Positions 17,907 through 27,179 of a stretch of 64,000 nt of DNA are shown in pieces (within the stretch, counting starts at the first letter, position 1; the number at the start of each line of letters is the position of its first letter). The notes below the pieces were generated by a model. That model did not search any database and was not told the DNA's origin. It was given only the letters and a program-made list of their open reading frames with translations. Both the position numbers and the translations under genes were made by a program. This DNA comes from Neobacillus notoginsengisoli. GTDB taxonomy: Bacteria; Bacillota; Bacilli; Bacillales; Cytobacillaceae. The stretch lies in NCBI RefSeq assembly GCF_003515685.1, contig NZ_QWEG01000011.1, forward strand, positions 160,442 to 224,441. Reading direction: 5' to 3'.

Positions 17907-20120
17907 TCACTCTTTTATTTCTGGGTCTTTTTTTTCTTTTTCCTTTGCATGATTCTGTTCACGGGGAGTTTCGAGCTGAACCGTTAGCTGGTCACCGCCT
18001 TTAATTGGCGCACCCTTAGTAATACTTTGTTTTACAACATAGCCTGATCCTTTAAAATTTAATTTTAAATCTGTCAGGGTTGCGGCTTTCATGACATCCC
18101 TTATTGACCAGCCCGCCATATCCGGCATAACGGCTTTCCCGTTCGTCTTTAGGATGACCTTTTCACCCTCCAATGCTGTTGCGCCGGCTGTTGGCACTTG
18201 TTCGGCAACCTCGCTTCCATCCCCGATGACAATGACATCATATCCTTTTGCTTCAAGATCCCTTTTCGCATTAACAGCAGGTTCTCCTTTAAGGTCGGGG
18301 AGCTTTCCGCTCATTACTGGCGCCTGCGTCGAAGGTTTAATATTTAAATATTGAAGGCTGTTCTTCATAACGGAATTAAAAATCATGGAAACCGGCAACG
18401 AGCCTTTGAAATAGCTGTCTATTTCAGGCTGCTGTACTGCGACATAGACGATGAGCTCAGGGTTATCCGCTGGTGCCATGCCTAGAAATGAGAAAATATA
18501 GTTTCCGGCTCCACTTAAATATCCGTGTCCCTGTGACAACTCCGCGGTTCCTGTTTTCCCCGCCACGCTATACCCTTCAATATTGTAGCGGTTGTGACCC
18601 GTTCCTTTCGGGGAAGTGATTACAGTTTCAAGTATATCCCTCACCTTTTTTGCGGCTTCAGGAGTGATTGGTTCAGAAACAACCTCTGGCTTTATTTCCT
18701 CAATTGTTTCGCCTGTATCATAATCCGTAATTTTTTTGATTACATGGGGCTTCATCATCTTGCCATCATTAGCAATCGCGGTCGCCGCCTGAACTTGCTG
18801 GATAGCAGTTACCGCTGTTCCTTGTCCGAAGGATGTTGTTATTTTTTCAATAGGCCATTCATATCTCAACTGGCTCGTTGCTTCCGAAGGCAAGTCAATA
18901 CCTGTCGGCTTATCGAGTCCGAACCTTGTTAAGTATTCACGGAAGGTGTCAAAGCCCAGTTTCTCCTTGGCCATTTTTGCAAACGCGACGTTCGAGGATC
19001 TCTGGACGCCTTCGAGATAAGTAATGGTACCCCATCCACTGCCGTTATGGTCCTTAATTGGCTTATCTCGTTTTGTTACTTGATACGAGCCTGATTTGTA
19101 TGGCTCATTTGGCTTAAAGACCCCTTCGTTCACCGCGGCGGCCAATGTAAAGATTTTCATTGTCGAACCTGGTTCAAATGGATACTCAATGGCTTCATTA
19201 TGCCAGGCTTTTTCAATCCCTTCCCTCGTTTTGGGATCAAATGTCGGCCTTTGGCCCATTGCAAGGATTTCTCCAGTCTTAGGATCCGCTACAATCGCAA
19301 TGATTTTTTTCGGATTATATTCTTCTACGGTCTTATTCAAGGCATCTTCCAAAAACGTCTGGATTTTTCTATCCAAGGTCAGATAAATATCATTCCCATT
19401 CTTTGCCGGTGTAACAAGTTCTTTTCCGCTTGGAAGTAGATAGCCCCACAAATCGCTTTCGTACTCAATCTTCCCGCTTTCACCTTTAAGGCGCTTGTCC
19501 ATCAACTTCTCGATACCCAGTTTTCCGAAACTCGCATAGGTGCCATTTTCCCTTTCCTTTCTCTCTACGAATCCGACAAGGTGGGAGGCAAAAATTCCAT
19601 TCGGATAAAATCGCTTGGAATCGCGTTTAAAGGTTATCCCGGGCAGCTTTTCAGCTTCAATTTCTTTTTTCGTCTGGAAAGGAATGTCCCTCCCGGCTTT
19701 TCCGAATTCAACCTGGAAAAGTTCCGGCTTCTCCTTCTTTTTTTCAAGAATCCTTATTATTTCACTTTCTTTCATATCAATATATTTTGCTAGTTTCGCC
19801 GCGGTCATTTCAGGGTTGACAATATGTTTGGGATTTTCAGGATCCGTCGTCATTTTTTCATCTAGAATGGCGATTAGAGTGTAAGAGGCTGTATCTTCGG
19901 CGATTACCTCTCCGGACCGGTCCTTAATCGCTCCCCTGGCTGCTTCAATCGTGCCGTACCGTGTGTGTTTTTGTTCTGCCTTGGCTGCCAGCGGTTGGCC
20001 AGCCGCCTCTCCAGTGATGCCGATGACCGAAAAGCGGTATAGGATGACAAAAAAGAGCAGGCTGAATACAAAAAACAATCCAACTGCTCCTTTGTTCATA
20101 TTTGGTTGTTTCTTGGCCAT
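17907..20120 (-). CDS. pbpB: Penicillin-binding protein 2B, septal transpeptidase
   Basis: Class B PBP needed for septal peptidoglycan cross-linking, the partner of FtsW in the divisome. It has 737 residues: an anchor (about 12-33), a pedestal domain, transpeptidase motifs S319-TMK, SSN and KTGTAE, and two C-terminal PASTA-like repeats starting near PVMSGKLPDLKGEPA. It starts two bases after ftsL, so the two genes are probably coupled. The C-terminus is lysine/glutamate rich. Confidence 0.97.
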   Translation of the reverse strand: MAKKQPNMNKGAVGLFFVFSLLFFVILYRFSVIGITGEAAGQPLAAKAEQKHTRYGTIEAARGAIKDRSGEVIAEDTASYTLIAILDEKMTTDPENPKHIVNPEMTAAKLAKYIDMKESEIIRILEKKKEKPELFQVEFGKAGRDIPFQTKKEIEAEKLPGITFKRDSKRFYPNGIFASHLVGFVERKERENGTYASFGKLGIEKLMDKRLKGESGKIEYESDLWGYLLPSGKELVTPAKNGNDIYLTLDRKIQTFLEDALNKTVEEYNPKKIIAIVADPKTGEILAMGQRPTFDPKTREGIEKAWHNEAIEYPFEPGSTMKIFTLAAAVNEGVFKPNEPYKSGSYQVTKRDKPIKDHNGSGWGTITYLEGVQRSSNVAFAKMAKEKLGFDTFREYLTRFGLDKPTGIDLPSEATSQLRYEWPIEKITTSFGQGTAVTAIQQVQAATAIANDGKMMKPHVIKKITDYDTGETIEEIKPEVVSEPITPEAAKKVRDILETVITSPKGTGHNRYNIEGYSVAGKTGTAELSQGHGYLSGAGNYIFSFLGMAPADNPELIVYVAVQQPEIDSYFKGSLPVSMIFNSVMKNSLQYLNIKPSTQAPVMSGKLPDLKGEPAVNAKRDLEAKGYDVIVIGDGSEVAEQVPTAGATALEGEKVILKTNGKAVMPDMAGWSIRDVMKAATLTDLKLNFKGSGYVVKQSITKGAPIKGGDQLTVQLETPREQNHAKEKEKKDPEIKE

Positions 20121-20122
20121 CT

Positions 20123-20479
20123 TTATTGCACAACCTTGACGTTATTTTCATTAAGATTTAAGCCATGTTCCTTCGCTTTTAACATAATCCTGTCATATTT
20201 GCTTAATTCTTTTACTTGAACCTTCAAGTCTGCGTTGACTCTTTCTTGGTCATTGATGGAGGTTTTCACTTCCTGAATATCTTTATTAACTTTGTAAATC
20301 GCCGATTGGGCAGTAACAATCTGAACAGCTCCGAAACAAAGAAGGGCAGCGAATAGTACCCAGATTAATTTTTCACCTGGCGTAACCTGATGCCATAACG
20401 CCCTTTTTCTTTCCGGTTTTGTAACGTGTTGCCTTTCTTGGCTCTGCTGTTCCTGGAGTTTTCTGGCTAAACTGCTCAT
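20123..20479 (-). CDS. ftsL: Cell division protein FtsL
   Basis: Bitopic division protein of 118 residues: a basic cytoplasmic N-terminus, one transmembrane helix (about 37-57) and an extracellular coiled coil (QEVKTSINDQERVNADLKVQ). It forms a complex with DivIC and DivIB and helps activate PBP2B-FtsW. It lies between rsmH and pbpB; FtsL is recognised by topology and position more than by sequence. Confidence 0.93.
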   Translation of the reverse strand: MSSLARKLQEQQSQERQHVTKPERKRALWHQVTPGEKLIWVLFAALLCFGAVQIVTAQSAIYKVNKDIQEVKTSINDQERVNADLKVQVKELSKYDRIMLKAKEHGLNLNENNVKVVQ

Positions 20480-20534
20480 TCTTTCCCCTCCTGAACTTTT
20501 TCCTCTTTTATCTCATCTAGTTCTCACGAATTTC

Positions 20535-21467
20535 TTATCGTTTTTCAGCAATTCTTAATTTGGCCGATCTGGCCCGGTTATTTTCCTCGAGTTCTAATTC
20601 CGATGGTACAATCGGCTTTCTGTTAATTAGTTTTAATTCGGGCTCAAATTCCTCTGGAATGACTGGCAGGCCAGGCGGTAGAGGAGGTGTTTCAGAAGCC
20701 TGCTTAAATGCTGCTTTGCAAATCCGGTCTTCGAGTGAGTGAAAGGTGATAACGGATATCCTCCCTCCACTTTTTAAAAGGCTGATTGCCTGCTTTAACG
20801 ATTTTTCAAAAACACCTAGTTCATCGTTCACCGCTATTCTGATTGCTTGAAAAATCCGCTTAGCGGGATGGCCGCCTTTCCTTCTGGCGGGCGCAGGTAT
20901 TGCCTCTTTGATTAATTCGACGAGTTCAAAAGTAGTTTCTACTGGCTTTTTCACTCTTGCCGCTTCTATTTTCCTGGCAATTTGCTTAGAGAACTTTTCT
21001 TCTCCATAACGGAAAAAAATCCTCACAAGGTCTTCATATGGCCAGTGGTTGACAATATCGTAAGCGGAAATGTCTGCGCTCCGGTCCATTCTCATATCGA
21101 GCGGGGCATCATGGTGATAACTGAATCCGCGTTCCGGAGTGTCTAGCTGGGGAGACGAAACGCCGAGATCATATAAAATACCATCTACGTTATGTATCCC
21201 AATCTCCTCGAGTTCACTTTCAAGGTGAAGAAAATTACTTTTAATGATCGTAAGCTTGTCCTCATAGCCACGAAGCTTTTCTTTAGCATTAAGGATTGCT
21301 GTCTCATCCTGGTCAAATGCAATCAGCCTGCCACCTTCGCCGAGCCGCCGCACAATTTCGAAGCTATGGCCCGCTCCGCCAAGGGTACAATCAACATACG
21401 TTCCATCAGGCTTGATGTTCAAGCCGTCTACTGCTTCGTTCAATAACACTGTTGTATGATCAAACAT
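20535..21467 (-). CDS. rsmH: 16S rRNA (cytosine-1402-N4)-methyltransferase RsmH
   Basis: SAM-dependent enzyme that methylates N4 of C1402 in 16S rRNA (formerly MraW). The start [16 protein letters not shown] at 21467 has AAGGTGG upstream and gives 310 residues. The SAM-binding motif [10 protein letters not shown] and the signature [15 protein letters not shown] are present. Second gene of the mraZ operon. Confidence 0.98.
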   Translation of the reverse strand: MFDHTTVLLNEAVDGLNIKPDGTYVDCTLGGAGHSFEIVRRLGEGGRLIAFDQDETAILNAKEKLRGYEDKLTIIKSNFLHLESELEEIGIHNVDGILYDLGVSSPQLDTPERGFSYHHDAPLDMRMDRSADISAYDIVNHWPYEDLVRIFFRYGEEKFSKQIARKIEAARVKKPVETTFELVELIKEAIPAPARRKGGHPAKRIFQAIRIAVNDELGVFEKSLKQAISLLKSGGRISVITFHSLEDRICKAAFKQASETPPLPPGLPVIPEEFEPELKLINRKPIVPSELELEENNRARSAKLRIAEKR

Positions 21468-21528
21468 GCCAAGCCACCTTTCCAATCGAACGACACTTAA
21501 AAAGAATTATACTAAAATAATATTCCCT

Positions 21529-21960
21529 TTAAATATCGAAGCCAATCATATTTTCTGCAATTTCAGCAAAAGAATCCTCGGACTCCTGGAAGTATTCTTC
21601 CCAAATCTGTTTGCTCCAGATTTCAATTCGATTGGAAACTCCTAAAATTACACATTCTTTTTGCAATTGCGCATAGTCCAGCAATGGAGCCGGGATATTG
21701 ATTCTCCCCTGCTTGTCAATTTCACTTTCCGTTGCCCCGGAAAAGAAAAATCTCGTAAAAGCACGGGCATCTTTTTTCGTAAGCGGAAGAGCTTTAAGCT
21801 TTTCTTCAATGACACTCCACTCTTTTAACGGGTATCCGAACAGGCAGCGGTCCAATCCACGGGTAATAATGAACATTTCCCCAAGGTCGTCCCTCAGCTT
21901 GGATGGTACGATCAGGCGTCCCTTATTATCGATGTTATGATGGTATTCACCCATGAACAT
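21529..21960 (-). CDS. mraZ: Transcriptional regulator MraZ
   Basis: Ring-forming DNA-binding protein of the AbrB/SpoVT fold that represses the dcw promoter. ATG at 21960 ([19 protein letters not shown]) gives 143 residues, the family length. Two MraZ repeats are visible, the first with NKGRLIVP and the second with [15 protein letters not shown]. First gene of the dcw cluster, with candidate MraZ boxes immediately upstream. Confidence 0.97.
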   Translation of the reverse strand: MFMGEYHHNIDNKGRLIVPSKLRDDLGEMFIITRGLDRCLFGYPLKEWSVIEEKLKALPLTKKDARAFTRFFFSGATESEIDKQGRINIPAPLLDYAQLQKECVILGVSNRIEIWSKQIWEEYFQESEDSFAEIAENMIGFDI

Positions 21961-21972
21961 ACCCGGTACCCC

Positions 21973-22021
21973 CACTTTCTAATTAGAATGTACCACAATC
22001 CACCACTTTCCTCCACACTTT
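21973..22021 (-). promoter_or_regulatory. Candidate MraZ-box repeats upstream of mraZ
   Basis: On the minus strand AAAGTG occurs three times, at 22021-22016, 22009-22004 and 21978-21973, each followed by T/G-G. The first two are 12 bases apart, with a related ATTGTGG after them. The third overlaps the mraZ ribosome binding region. AAAGTG(T/G) repeats are the binding sites described for MraZ in other Firmicutes and Mollicutes; binding here is inferred. Confidence 0.55.
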
Positions 22022-22082
22022 TTTAAAAAACATGCGAAATAGTTAGCGAAAAATTCAGAATTCAAGAGCGGACTCCTTTTTT

Positions 22083-22118
22083 AAAAAATAAAAAAGCCCC
22101 ACCTGGAAGGTGGAGCTT
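22083..22118 (-). terminator. Rho-independent terminator after bshC
   Basis: Stem AGCTCCACCT / AGGTGGGGCT with a 3-base loop and a T-rich tail (TTTTTTATTTTTT) on the minus strand. It abuts the bshC stop codon. Confidence 0.9.
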
Positions 22119-22121
22119 CGC

Positions 22122-23756
22122 TTAAATGCGGACCAATTTGTGGGTGCCATCAAATTCATATTCAAGTTCTGCAAGTCGATTTACGAAATCAAGGCCATAT
22201 TTATTTAAATAATAAAGGACATTCCAGACCCGTTCCTGGGGCAATCCCTCAGGTCGGAGAGCCATCGATATACGGGAATATTTATCAAGTGTAACTTGAT
22301 GCCTTTGCTGTACTGCATCCTCCAGCTTTTTTTGCATAAAAGTAAGCTGGCCGATGACAATCTCTTCGTTTTTCTTCAGCATTGTCAGCAAGGATGGGGC
22401 AATTTGGGCCGTCTTTTCATGGAACTTGTCGTACTGTTCCAAAACCTGGTCCTTTGCAGATGTGAAAACACTTTCCAATTCACGATCACGGATACTGTCC
22501 ATAAAAGCCTGCTTTTCATTGTCCGTTCCCCGCCTGATGACTTCGGAGACATCCATTTGCAATTCTTGTAGGTCGGTTTCAATTGAACGTTCAAGAATGG
22601 TTATATTCAATCTCGGGACAATTGGCGGCATTTTAATGTCAAAGTGCTCAAAAATCAGTTTTAATTCGGCCCAATAGGCAATTTCTCCCGGACCGCCGAT
22701 AAATGCAAGCACAGGGAAAAGCCATTCCTGCATGAGCGGCCTGGTTACCACATTGTTACTCAGAAGCTGAGGTTCGACTCGGGCGATTTCCAGCAATTCA
22801 TCCATTGAAAAAGAGAAGGCCGCATTTTTGCCGACAAATAATGCTGTTTCCGAGTTATATTCGAGCAAGACCCTTTCATTTGTGTTGATGTCATAATAAA
22901 AAAGGTTGGCAGATTGGTCAGTGGCTTCTATTAAAGTAGGAAAGCCTTCTTGAATTATTGCCTTCTGCTGAAATGACAGGCTGTCAGCCACTGCCGCATG
23001 GTTTCGGATGATCGCATCGAAATACCCGCTTTCAATCTGCCGCAATCCCGGATGCCCCGAGTCCACGATGAGCAGTTCCGTACCTTTAAATAGTTCCATA
23101 AGGATTCCTGCAAAAAAATCTGTAAAAGTTTCGGATTTTTCAAGTGTGCTTTCAATCAAATAGAGTAATTCTCTTGAGTGAGCCGTTTCCCCAAAGTGGG
23201 AGACAAGTTGGCCTGCCCAATTTTTACAATGCTCCTTATTGATTTCTATATCCGTTACCATGATCTTTTCGTGTACTTTTTGCGGAAAAATCCATTTGTT
23301 TGCGATTGTTCCCTCGGGAACGTACAGATGATTCACTTCCTGGTAATCGTGGTCTTCCCCGGCGATCCAGAAAATCGGGACTACCGGAATTCCCAGTTCT
23401 GCTTCCTTCTGGCGTGCCAATTGAATGATTGAAATCACTTTATGGATTGTATACAGCGGGCCGGTGAATATCCCCGCCTGCTGTCCGCCAATTACCACCA
23501 CACTATCCGGATGTTTCAATTTTACAATTGAGTGGCTTGTTTCCTCTGATTCCGTAAATCGGGCCATATAACTTTCAATATGATTAGCAAGCCCTTCCCT
23601 TGGGAACTCACGTGAGCGAAGTTCCTCAACTCTGTTCCAGTAGGAGGAAGGCTCATTATATGTATAATGAAAAAATGGCTTAATTTGGTCTGTCTGCTGC
23701 AAATACTCTGAGGCAAATCGGTTGGCAGCGGGCATTAAGAGATTTGAAATCTCCAT
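22122..23756 (-). CDS. bshC: Bacillithiol biosynthesis cysteine-adding enzyme BshC
   Basis: Catalyses the last step of bacillithiol synthesis, adding cysteine to GlcN-malate. It has 544 residues, close to the 539 of B. subtilis BshC (YllA). The Rossmann-like core with SVVIGGQQAGIFTGPLYTIHK and the C-terminal coiled-coil region are present. It lies upstream of mraZ, as in Bacillus. Bacillithiol production is expected. Confidence 0.95.
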   Translation of the reverse strand: MEISNLLMPAANRFASEYLQQTDQIKPFFHYTYNEPSSYWNRVEELRSREFPREGLANHIESYMARFTESEETSHSIVKLKHPDSVVVIGGQQAGIFTGPLYTIHKVISIIQLARQKEAELGIPVVPIFWIAGEDHDYQEVNHLYVPEGTIANKWIFPQKVHEKIMVTDIEINKEHCKNWAGQLVSHFGETAHSRELLYLIESTLEKSETFTDFFAGILMELFKGTELLIVDSGHPGLRQIESGYFDAIIRNHAAVADSLSFQQKAIIQEGFPTLIEATDQSANLFYYDINTNERVLLEYNSETALFVGKNAAFSFSMDELLEIARVEPQLLSNNVVTRPLMQEWLFPVLAFIGGPGEIAYWAELKLIFEHFDIKMPPIVPRLNITILERSIETDLQELQMDVSEVIRRGTDNEKQAFMDSIRDRELESVFTSAKDQVLEQYDKFHEKTAQIAPSLLTMLKKNEEIVIGQLTFMQKKLEDAVQQRHQVTLDKYSRISMALRPEGLPQERVWNVLYYLNKYGLDFVNRLAELEYEFDGTHKLVRI

Positions 23757-23856
23757 ACAGTACTCCCTTTCTAATTAACAATTGTTCATACCATATGAGT
23801 ATAGCACTAACATAATCAAATGAAAAAAGACTTTGCTTTAGCCTCTTTTCTAATAG

Positions 23857-24252
23857 TTAGGGCAGATGGACAGCGACAATCGCGCGCTGAACGAGCCCGT
23901 ACAGTATGAGGGCGACATACCCAATGAAAAACAGTAAAAATGTGAATCTCCAAAACCCCTTAAAAACCTTGCCAAACAAGATTTCACCTTTTACCTTCCA
24001 ATGAAGGACCGCGAACCCCATCAACGTTGTCATCAGGATCATAAGAATCACCCAGTCGAAAGATGTTTTCCATATCGTGACGAGCAAATAATGCACGGAA
24101 ATAATTAGAAGGCATGTAGTCGCATTCAGTGCATAGTTTACTGAACGCCGATGGTTCCCGGTAATGGGCTTGAAAATGACAAAAACGAGCAAATAACCCA
24201 GAACTGGCAGGAAGATAAACAACGCAGCAACCGATGATAAAAATGTGCTCAT
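23857..24252 (-). CDS. DUF3397 family membrane protein
   Basis: 131-residue integral membrane protein with four predicted hydrophobic helices and few charged residues. The function is unknown. Its start codon overlaps the stop of the upstream reductase gene by four bases (ATGA), so it is co-translated with it. Similar small membrane proteins lie between ylbQ and bshC in other Bacillaceae. Confidence 0.8.
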   Translation of the reverse strand: MSTFLSSVAALFIFLPVLGYLLVFVIFKPITGNHRRSVNYALNATTCLLIISVHYLLVTIWKTSFDWVILMILMTTLMGFAVLHWKVKGEILFGKVFKGFWRFTFLLFFIGYVALILYGLVQRAIVAVHLP

Positions 24253-25142
24253 CGCATCTCCCTCCTGGAAGCTAGTTCCCTGCCCTTAATTAAGTGATAA
24301 TATGTGCTGATCATTGGCGTTTTCAACTTTTTTCTATAGGCTTCGTCCACTAGAAACCCAAGAATGGCATCCACTTCAGTCGGCCTCCCCGCATCCAGGT
24401 CTTTTAGCATGGATGAACGGTTTTCAGCCGTATTTCTGCAAATTCCCTTCACTTTTGTAAGAGCATTGGTTCGGTCGGTGAAGGAAAGGATTTGGGCTAC
24501 CTCATCAAATAACCCTTCCAGCGCCTTTTCAAAATATTTGTTATTGACAAGCTCCCCATTATTCACTCCGAGAATGGCGGTTAGAGGGTTAATGACGGCA
24601 TTAGCCGCCAACTTGTTGGCCAGCATCTTGTAATAATCGCCTGCAATTTGGATAGGAAAAAAATCTGGAACATTTCGGGCGAAATTCTCTAATAATTCAG
24701 AGCTTCCCCGATAAACCGCAACTCTTGTTATGCCTGCCCCGTTATGGCTGACAGTTGTCGGGTTTTCCCTAAGTGCCCCATGCTCCACGGAACCAACATA
24801 AATATTCTCTGCACTCAAGTGAGCAAGAGCGTTCAAATGGCCCATTCCATTTTGAAGGAAAAGGTAATTCCCGCCCTGCGGTAGGCCTTCCAGAATCGAT
24901 TCAAGCTGATACTGCTTTACGGCAATAATGGTTAATTCGGCCTCACCGATTCCTTTATCCAACGGAACCGCGTTGACTTGGGCGGTTAAAGGCCCAATTC
25001 CTTTCTTAAGCTGGACCCCATGCTTATTGATCCAGTCTGCCTGCGCCTCGGTCCGTGTGTATAAAGTAACCTCAAAAACCCTATGTAAATAGGCGGCAAA
25101 GAGCAATCCAATTGAACCTGCACCTACTATTCCAATTCTCAT
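24249..25142 (-). CDS. ylbQ: 2-dehydropantoate 2-reductase (ketopantoate reductase family)
   Basis: NADPH-dependent reductase family of pantothenate synthesis. It has 297 residues: an N-terminal Rossmann motif GIVGAGSIGLLFAAYL, a conserved KxNxLAANAVINPLTAIL-like segment (MLANKLAANAVINP) and a C-terminal helical domain (RSSMLKDLDAGRPTEVDAI). These match PanE/ApbA-type enzymes. Position matches B. subtilis ylbQ. Activity on ketopantoate is inferred from the family. Confidence 0.92.
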   Translation of the reverse strand: MRIGIVGAGSIGLLFAAYLHRVFEVTLYTRTEAQADWINKHGVQLKKGIGPLTAQVNAVPLDKGIGEAELTIIAVKQYQLESILEGLPQGGNYLFLQNGMGHLNALAHLSAENIYVGSVEHGALRENPTTVSHNGAGITRVAVYRGSSELLENFARNVPDFFPIQIAGDYYKMLANKLAANAVINPLTAILGVNNGELVNNKYFEKALEGLFDEVAQILSFTDRTNALTKVKGICRNTAENRSSMLKDLDAGRPTEVDAILGFLVDEAYRKKLKTPMISTYYHLIKGRELASRREMR

Positions 25143-25212
25143 GTTAAAAACTCCCCGTCTTCTCTTTCCCTACATTTTACCAAAGTTCCGGGACCTTTGT
25201 ACTCTTAAAATA

Positions 25213-25254
25213 CAAAAATTAAAAGGCTTTCCCCCAGAAATGGCGGGAAAGCCG
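25213..25254 (-). terminator. Rho-independent terminator after the carboxylase operon
   Basis: Stem GGCTTTCCC / GGGAAAGCC with an 11-base loop, followed on the minus strand by TTTTAATTTTTG. It lies ten bases after the carboxyltransferase stop codon. Confidence 0.85.
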
Positions 25255-25263
25255 GTCGAAAGC

Positions 25264-26805
25264 TTAAACAGGATAAACTGGGTGTTTCCTTGTGCTGAAG
25301 TGCAGTTCCTTTGTTTCATAATGGCCAAACCGTTTAATTAACACTTCCCTGAGTTCGGAAGGCGCGACGATTTCATCAACGATCAGTTCGGAAGCCAGTT
25401 TGTATATATCGATATGCTCCTTATACTCCTGGTGTTTTTCCTGAACAAAAGCAAGTCTTTCCTTTGGATCGTCTATTTCATTAATTTTGTTTGAATAAAC
25501 TGCATTAACCGCCGCCTCTGGCCCCATGACAGCAATTTGCGCCGTCGGCAGGGCTATACACACGTCCGGTTCGAATGCCGGTCCCGCCATTGCATACAAT
25601 CCGGCCCCATAGGCCTTCCTGACAATAACGGAGATTTTCGGTACGGTTGCCGAACTCATTGCAGCAATCAGTTTTGCTCCGTGCCTGATAATTCCGGCCC
25701 TTTCCACTTTCGTCCCAATCATAAAACCCGGAACATCCGCAAGGAACAGCAGCGGAATATGGAAGGCATCACATAGCTGGATGAACTTCGCACCTTTGTC
25801 GGCGGAATCAACAAAAAGCACACCGCCTTTTACCTTAGGCTGATTGGCAATGATTCCAATGGTCCTGCCCCCTATCCTGGCCAAGCCTGTAACCAGTTCC
25901 GGGGCGAAAAGCTTCTTTATTTCAAAAAAACTTCCCTCGTCTATAAGCGCATTGATTCCTTCAACCATATCAAACGGCGCATTCTGGTTTTCTGGAATAA
26001 TAGCTTCAAGGGCCCTTCCTTCCACAGTCGGAATAGCCTCTACAATCTTTGGGCGCTCTGTAAAATTCGCCGGAAAATAGGATAGATAGTTTTTCGCTGT
26101 TTCAATTGCTTCTTCCTCGGATGAAACAAGAATGTCGCCACAGCCGCTGACTGAACAATGCATTCGCGCGCCGCCCATCTCCTCAAGCGTCACCTTTTCT
26201 CCAATCACTTTTTCAGCCATCCTTGGCGAACCCAAATACATGGACGCATTTCCGTCAACCATAATGACAATATCGCAAAATGCCGGTATGTACGCTCCGC
26301 CAGCCGCTGATGGCCCAAATAGGAGGCAAATCTGGGGAATCACTCCCGAAAGCTTCACCTGATTGTAAAAAATCCTTCCAGCGCCCCTTCTGTTTGGGAA
26401 CATTTCCAGCTGATCTGTTATCCTTGCCCCCGCTGAGTCAACAAGATACAGTAACGGCACCTTTAGTTTTTCGGCTGTTTCCTGAATACGGATGATTTTC
26501 TCCACCGTCCTGGAACCCCAGGAACCCGCTTTAACCGTCGAATCATTGGCCATAACACAAACCGTCTGGCCGCCAATCTTGCCAATTGCCGTAACGACTC
26601 CATCGGCAGGAAGCCCTCCTGCCATATTATTGGCAAACTTTCCATCCTCTTCATACTCTCCGTGGTCGAACAAAAGTGACAGCCTGTCTCGGGCGAAAAG
26701 CTTTTTCTGTTCCTTCAGCTTTTCATGGTATTTTTCTTGGCCGCCCGCTTCCGCTTCTTTTCTTTTATCGATTAATTTCTGCTGAATTGGATTCAATCCC
26801 GTCAT
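25264..26805 (-). CDS. Acyl-CoA carboxylase carboxyltransferase (beta) subunit
   Basis: Biotin-dependent carboxyltransferase of the PCC/MCC/AccD5 type, 513 residues with two crotonase-like halves. Oxyanion/acyl-CoA binding segments are visible as FGPSAAGGAYIPAF in the N-half and RKAYGAGLYAMAGPAFEPD in the C-half. Third gene of an operon with a biotin carboxyl carrier protein and a biotin carboxylase. The substrate (acetyl-, propionyl-, methylcrotonyl- or another acyl-CoA) cannot be read from the sequence. It differs from the split AccA/AccD of housekeeping fatty acid synthesis. Confidence 0.92.
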   Translation of the reverse strand: MTGLNPIQQKLIDKRKEAEAGGQEKYHEKLKEQKKLFARDRLSLLFDHGEYEEDGKFANNMAGGLPADGVVTAIGKIGGQTVCVMANDSTVKAGSWGSRTVEKIIRIQETAEKLKVPLLYLVDSAGARITDQLEMFPNRRGAGRIFYNQVKLSGVIPQICLLFGPSAAGGAYIPAFCDIVIMVDGNASMYLGSPRMAEKVIGEKVTLEEMGGARMHCSVSGCGDILVSSEEEAIETAKNYLSYFPANFTERPKIVEAIPTVEGRALEAIIPENQNAPFDMVEGINALIDEGSFFEIKKLFAPELVTGLARIGGRTIGIIANQPKVKGGVLFVDSADKGAKFIQLCDAFHIPLLFLADVPGFMIGTKVERAGIIRHGAKLIAAMSSATVPKISVIVRKAYGAGLYAMAGPAFEPDVCIALPTAQIAVMGPEAAVNAVYSNKINEIDDPKERLAFVQEKHQEYKEHIDIYKLASELIVDEIVAPSELREVLIKRFGHYETKELHFSTRKHPVYPV

Positions 26806-26817
26806 CTGCTGCTCCCC

Positions 26818-27030
26818 CTATTCCAGAGTCGCCAATACATCGCCTTCATTTACGAAGTCGCCAACGGCCACCCTTAGTTCGCTCACTTTTCCGGCTGAAG
26901 TACTTTCAACAGGAATTTCCATCTTCATCGATTCCAGGATGAGGATTGTTTGCCCTTCTGTTACCTCATCCCCCGAAGTTACTAAAATATTAAAAACTGT
27001 CCCTGCCATTGAAGATACGACTTCTTTCAT
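26818..27030 (-). CDS. Biotin/lipoyl attachment protein, carboxylase carrier subunit
   Basis: Free-standing 70-residue biotinyl domain. The biotinylation motif ESMKMEIPV places the modified lysine near residue 35, flanked by the usual glycine-rich hairpins (SMAGTVFNILVTSGDEV and FVNEGDVLATLE). It carries carboxybiotin between the biotin carboxylase and carboxyltransferase of the same operon. It ends 12 bases before the carboxyltransferase start. It lacks the long N-terminal part of AccB. Confidence 0.93.
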   Translation of the reverse strand: MKEVVSSMAGTVFNILVTSGDEVTEGQTILILESMKMEIPVESTSAGKVSELRVAVGDFVNEGDVLATLE

Positions 27031-27060
27031 ATCTTGTTCCTCCCAACATATTTTATGGCC

Positions 27061-27165
27061 TGCCTTGTACTCTCCGCTTCAATCATCGAATCGGCATCGC
27101 AAGAATTATGCGATAGCATAATTCACGATTTACGAGGAGTCGGTGCCCTTCGCTTCAATCAACGT
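27061..27165. repeat. Partial copy of the ~390 bp intergenic repeat, inside the carboxylase operon
   Basis: The 149-base gap between the biotin carboxylase and carrier genes contains a stretch like the right half of the repeats at 30882-31270 and 54234-54625. Shared pieces are ATCGCA, AATTATGCG.TAGCATAATT, CGAGGAGTC, GTGCC and CAATCAAC, in the same order and orientation. An 8-base perfect palindrome AATTATGC / GCATAATT (27105-27124) forms a hairpin. No terminal inverted repeat is visible, so this is a truncated or decayed copy. Confidence 0.6.
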
Positions 27166-27179
27166 TATAAAAACTCGAC

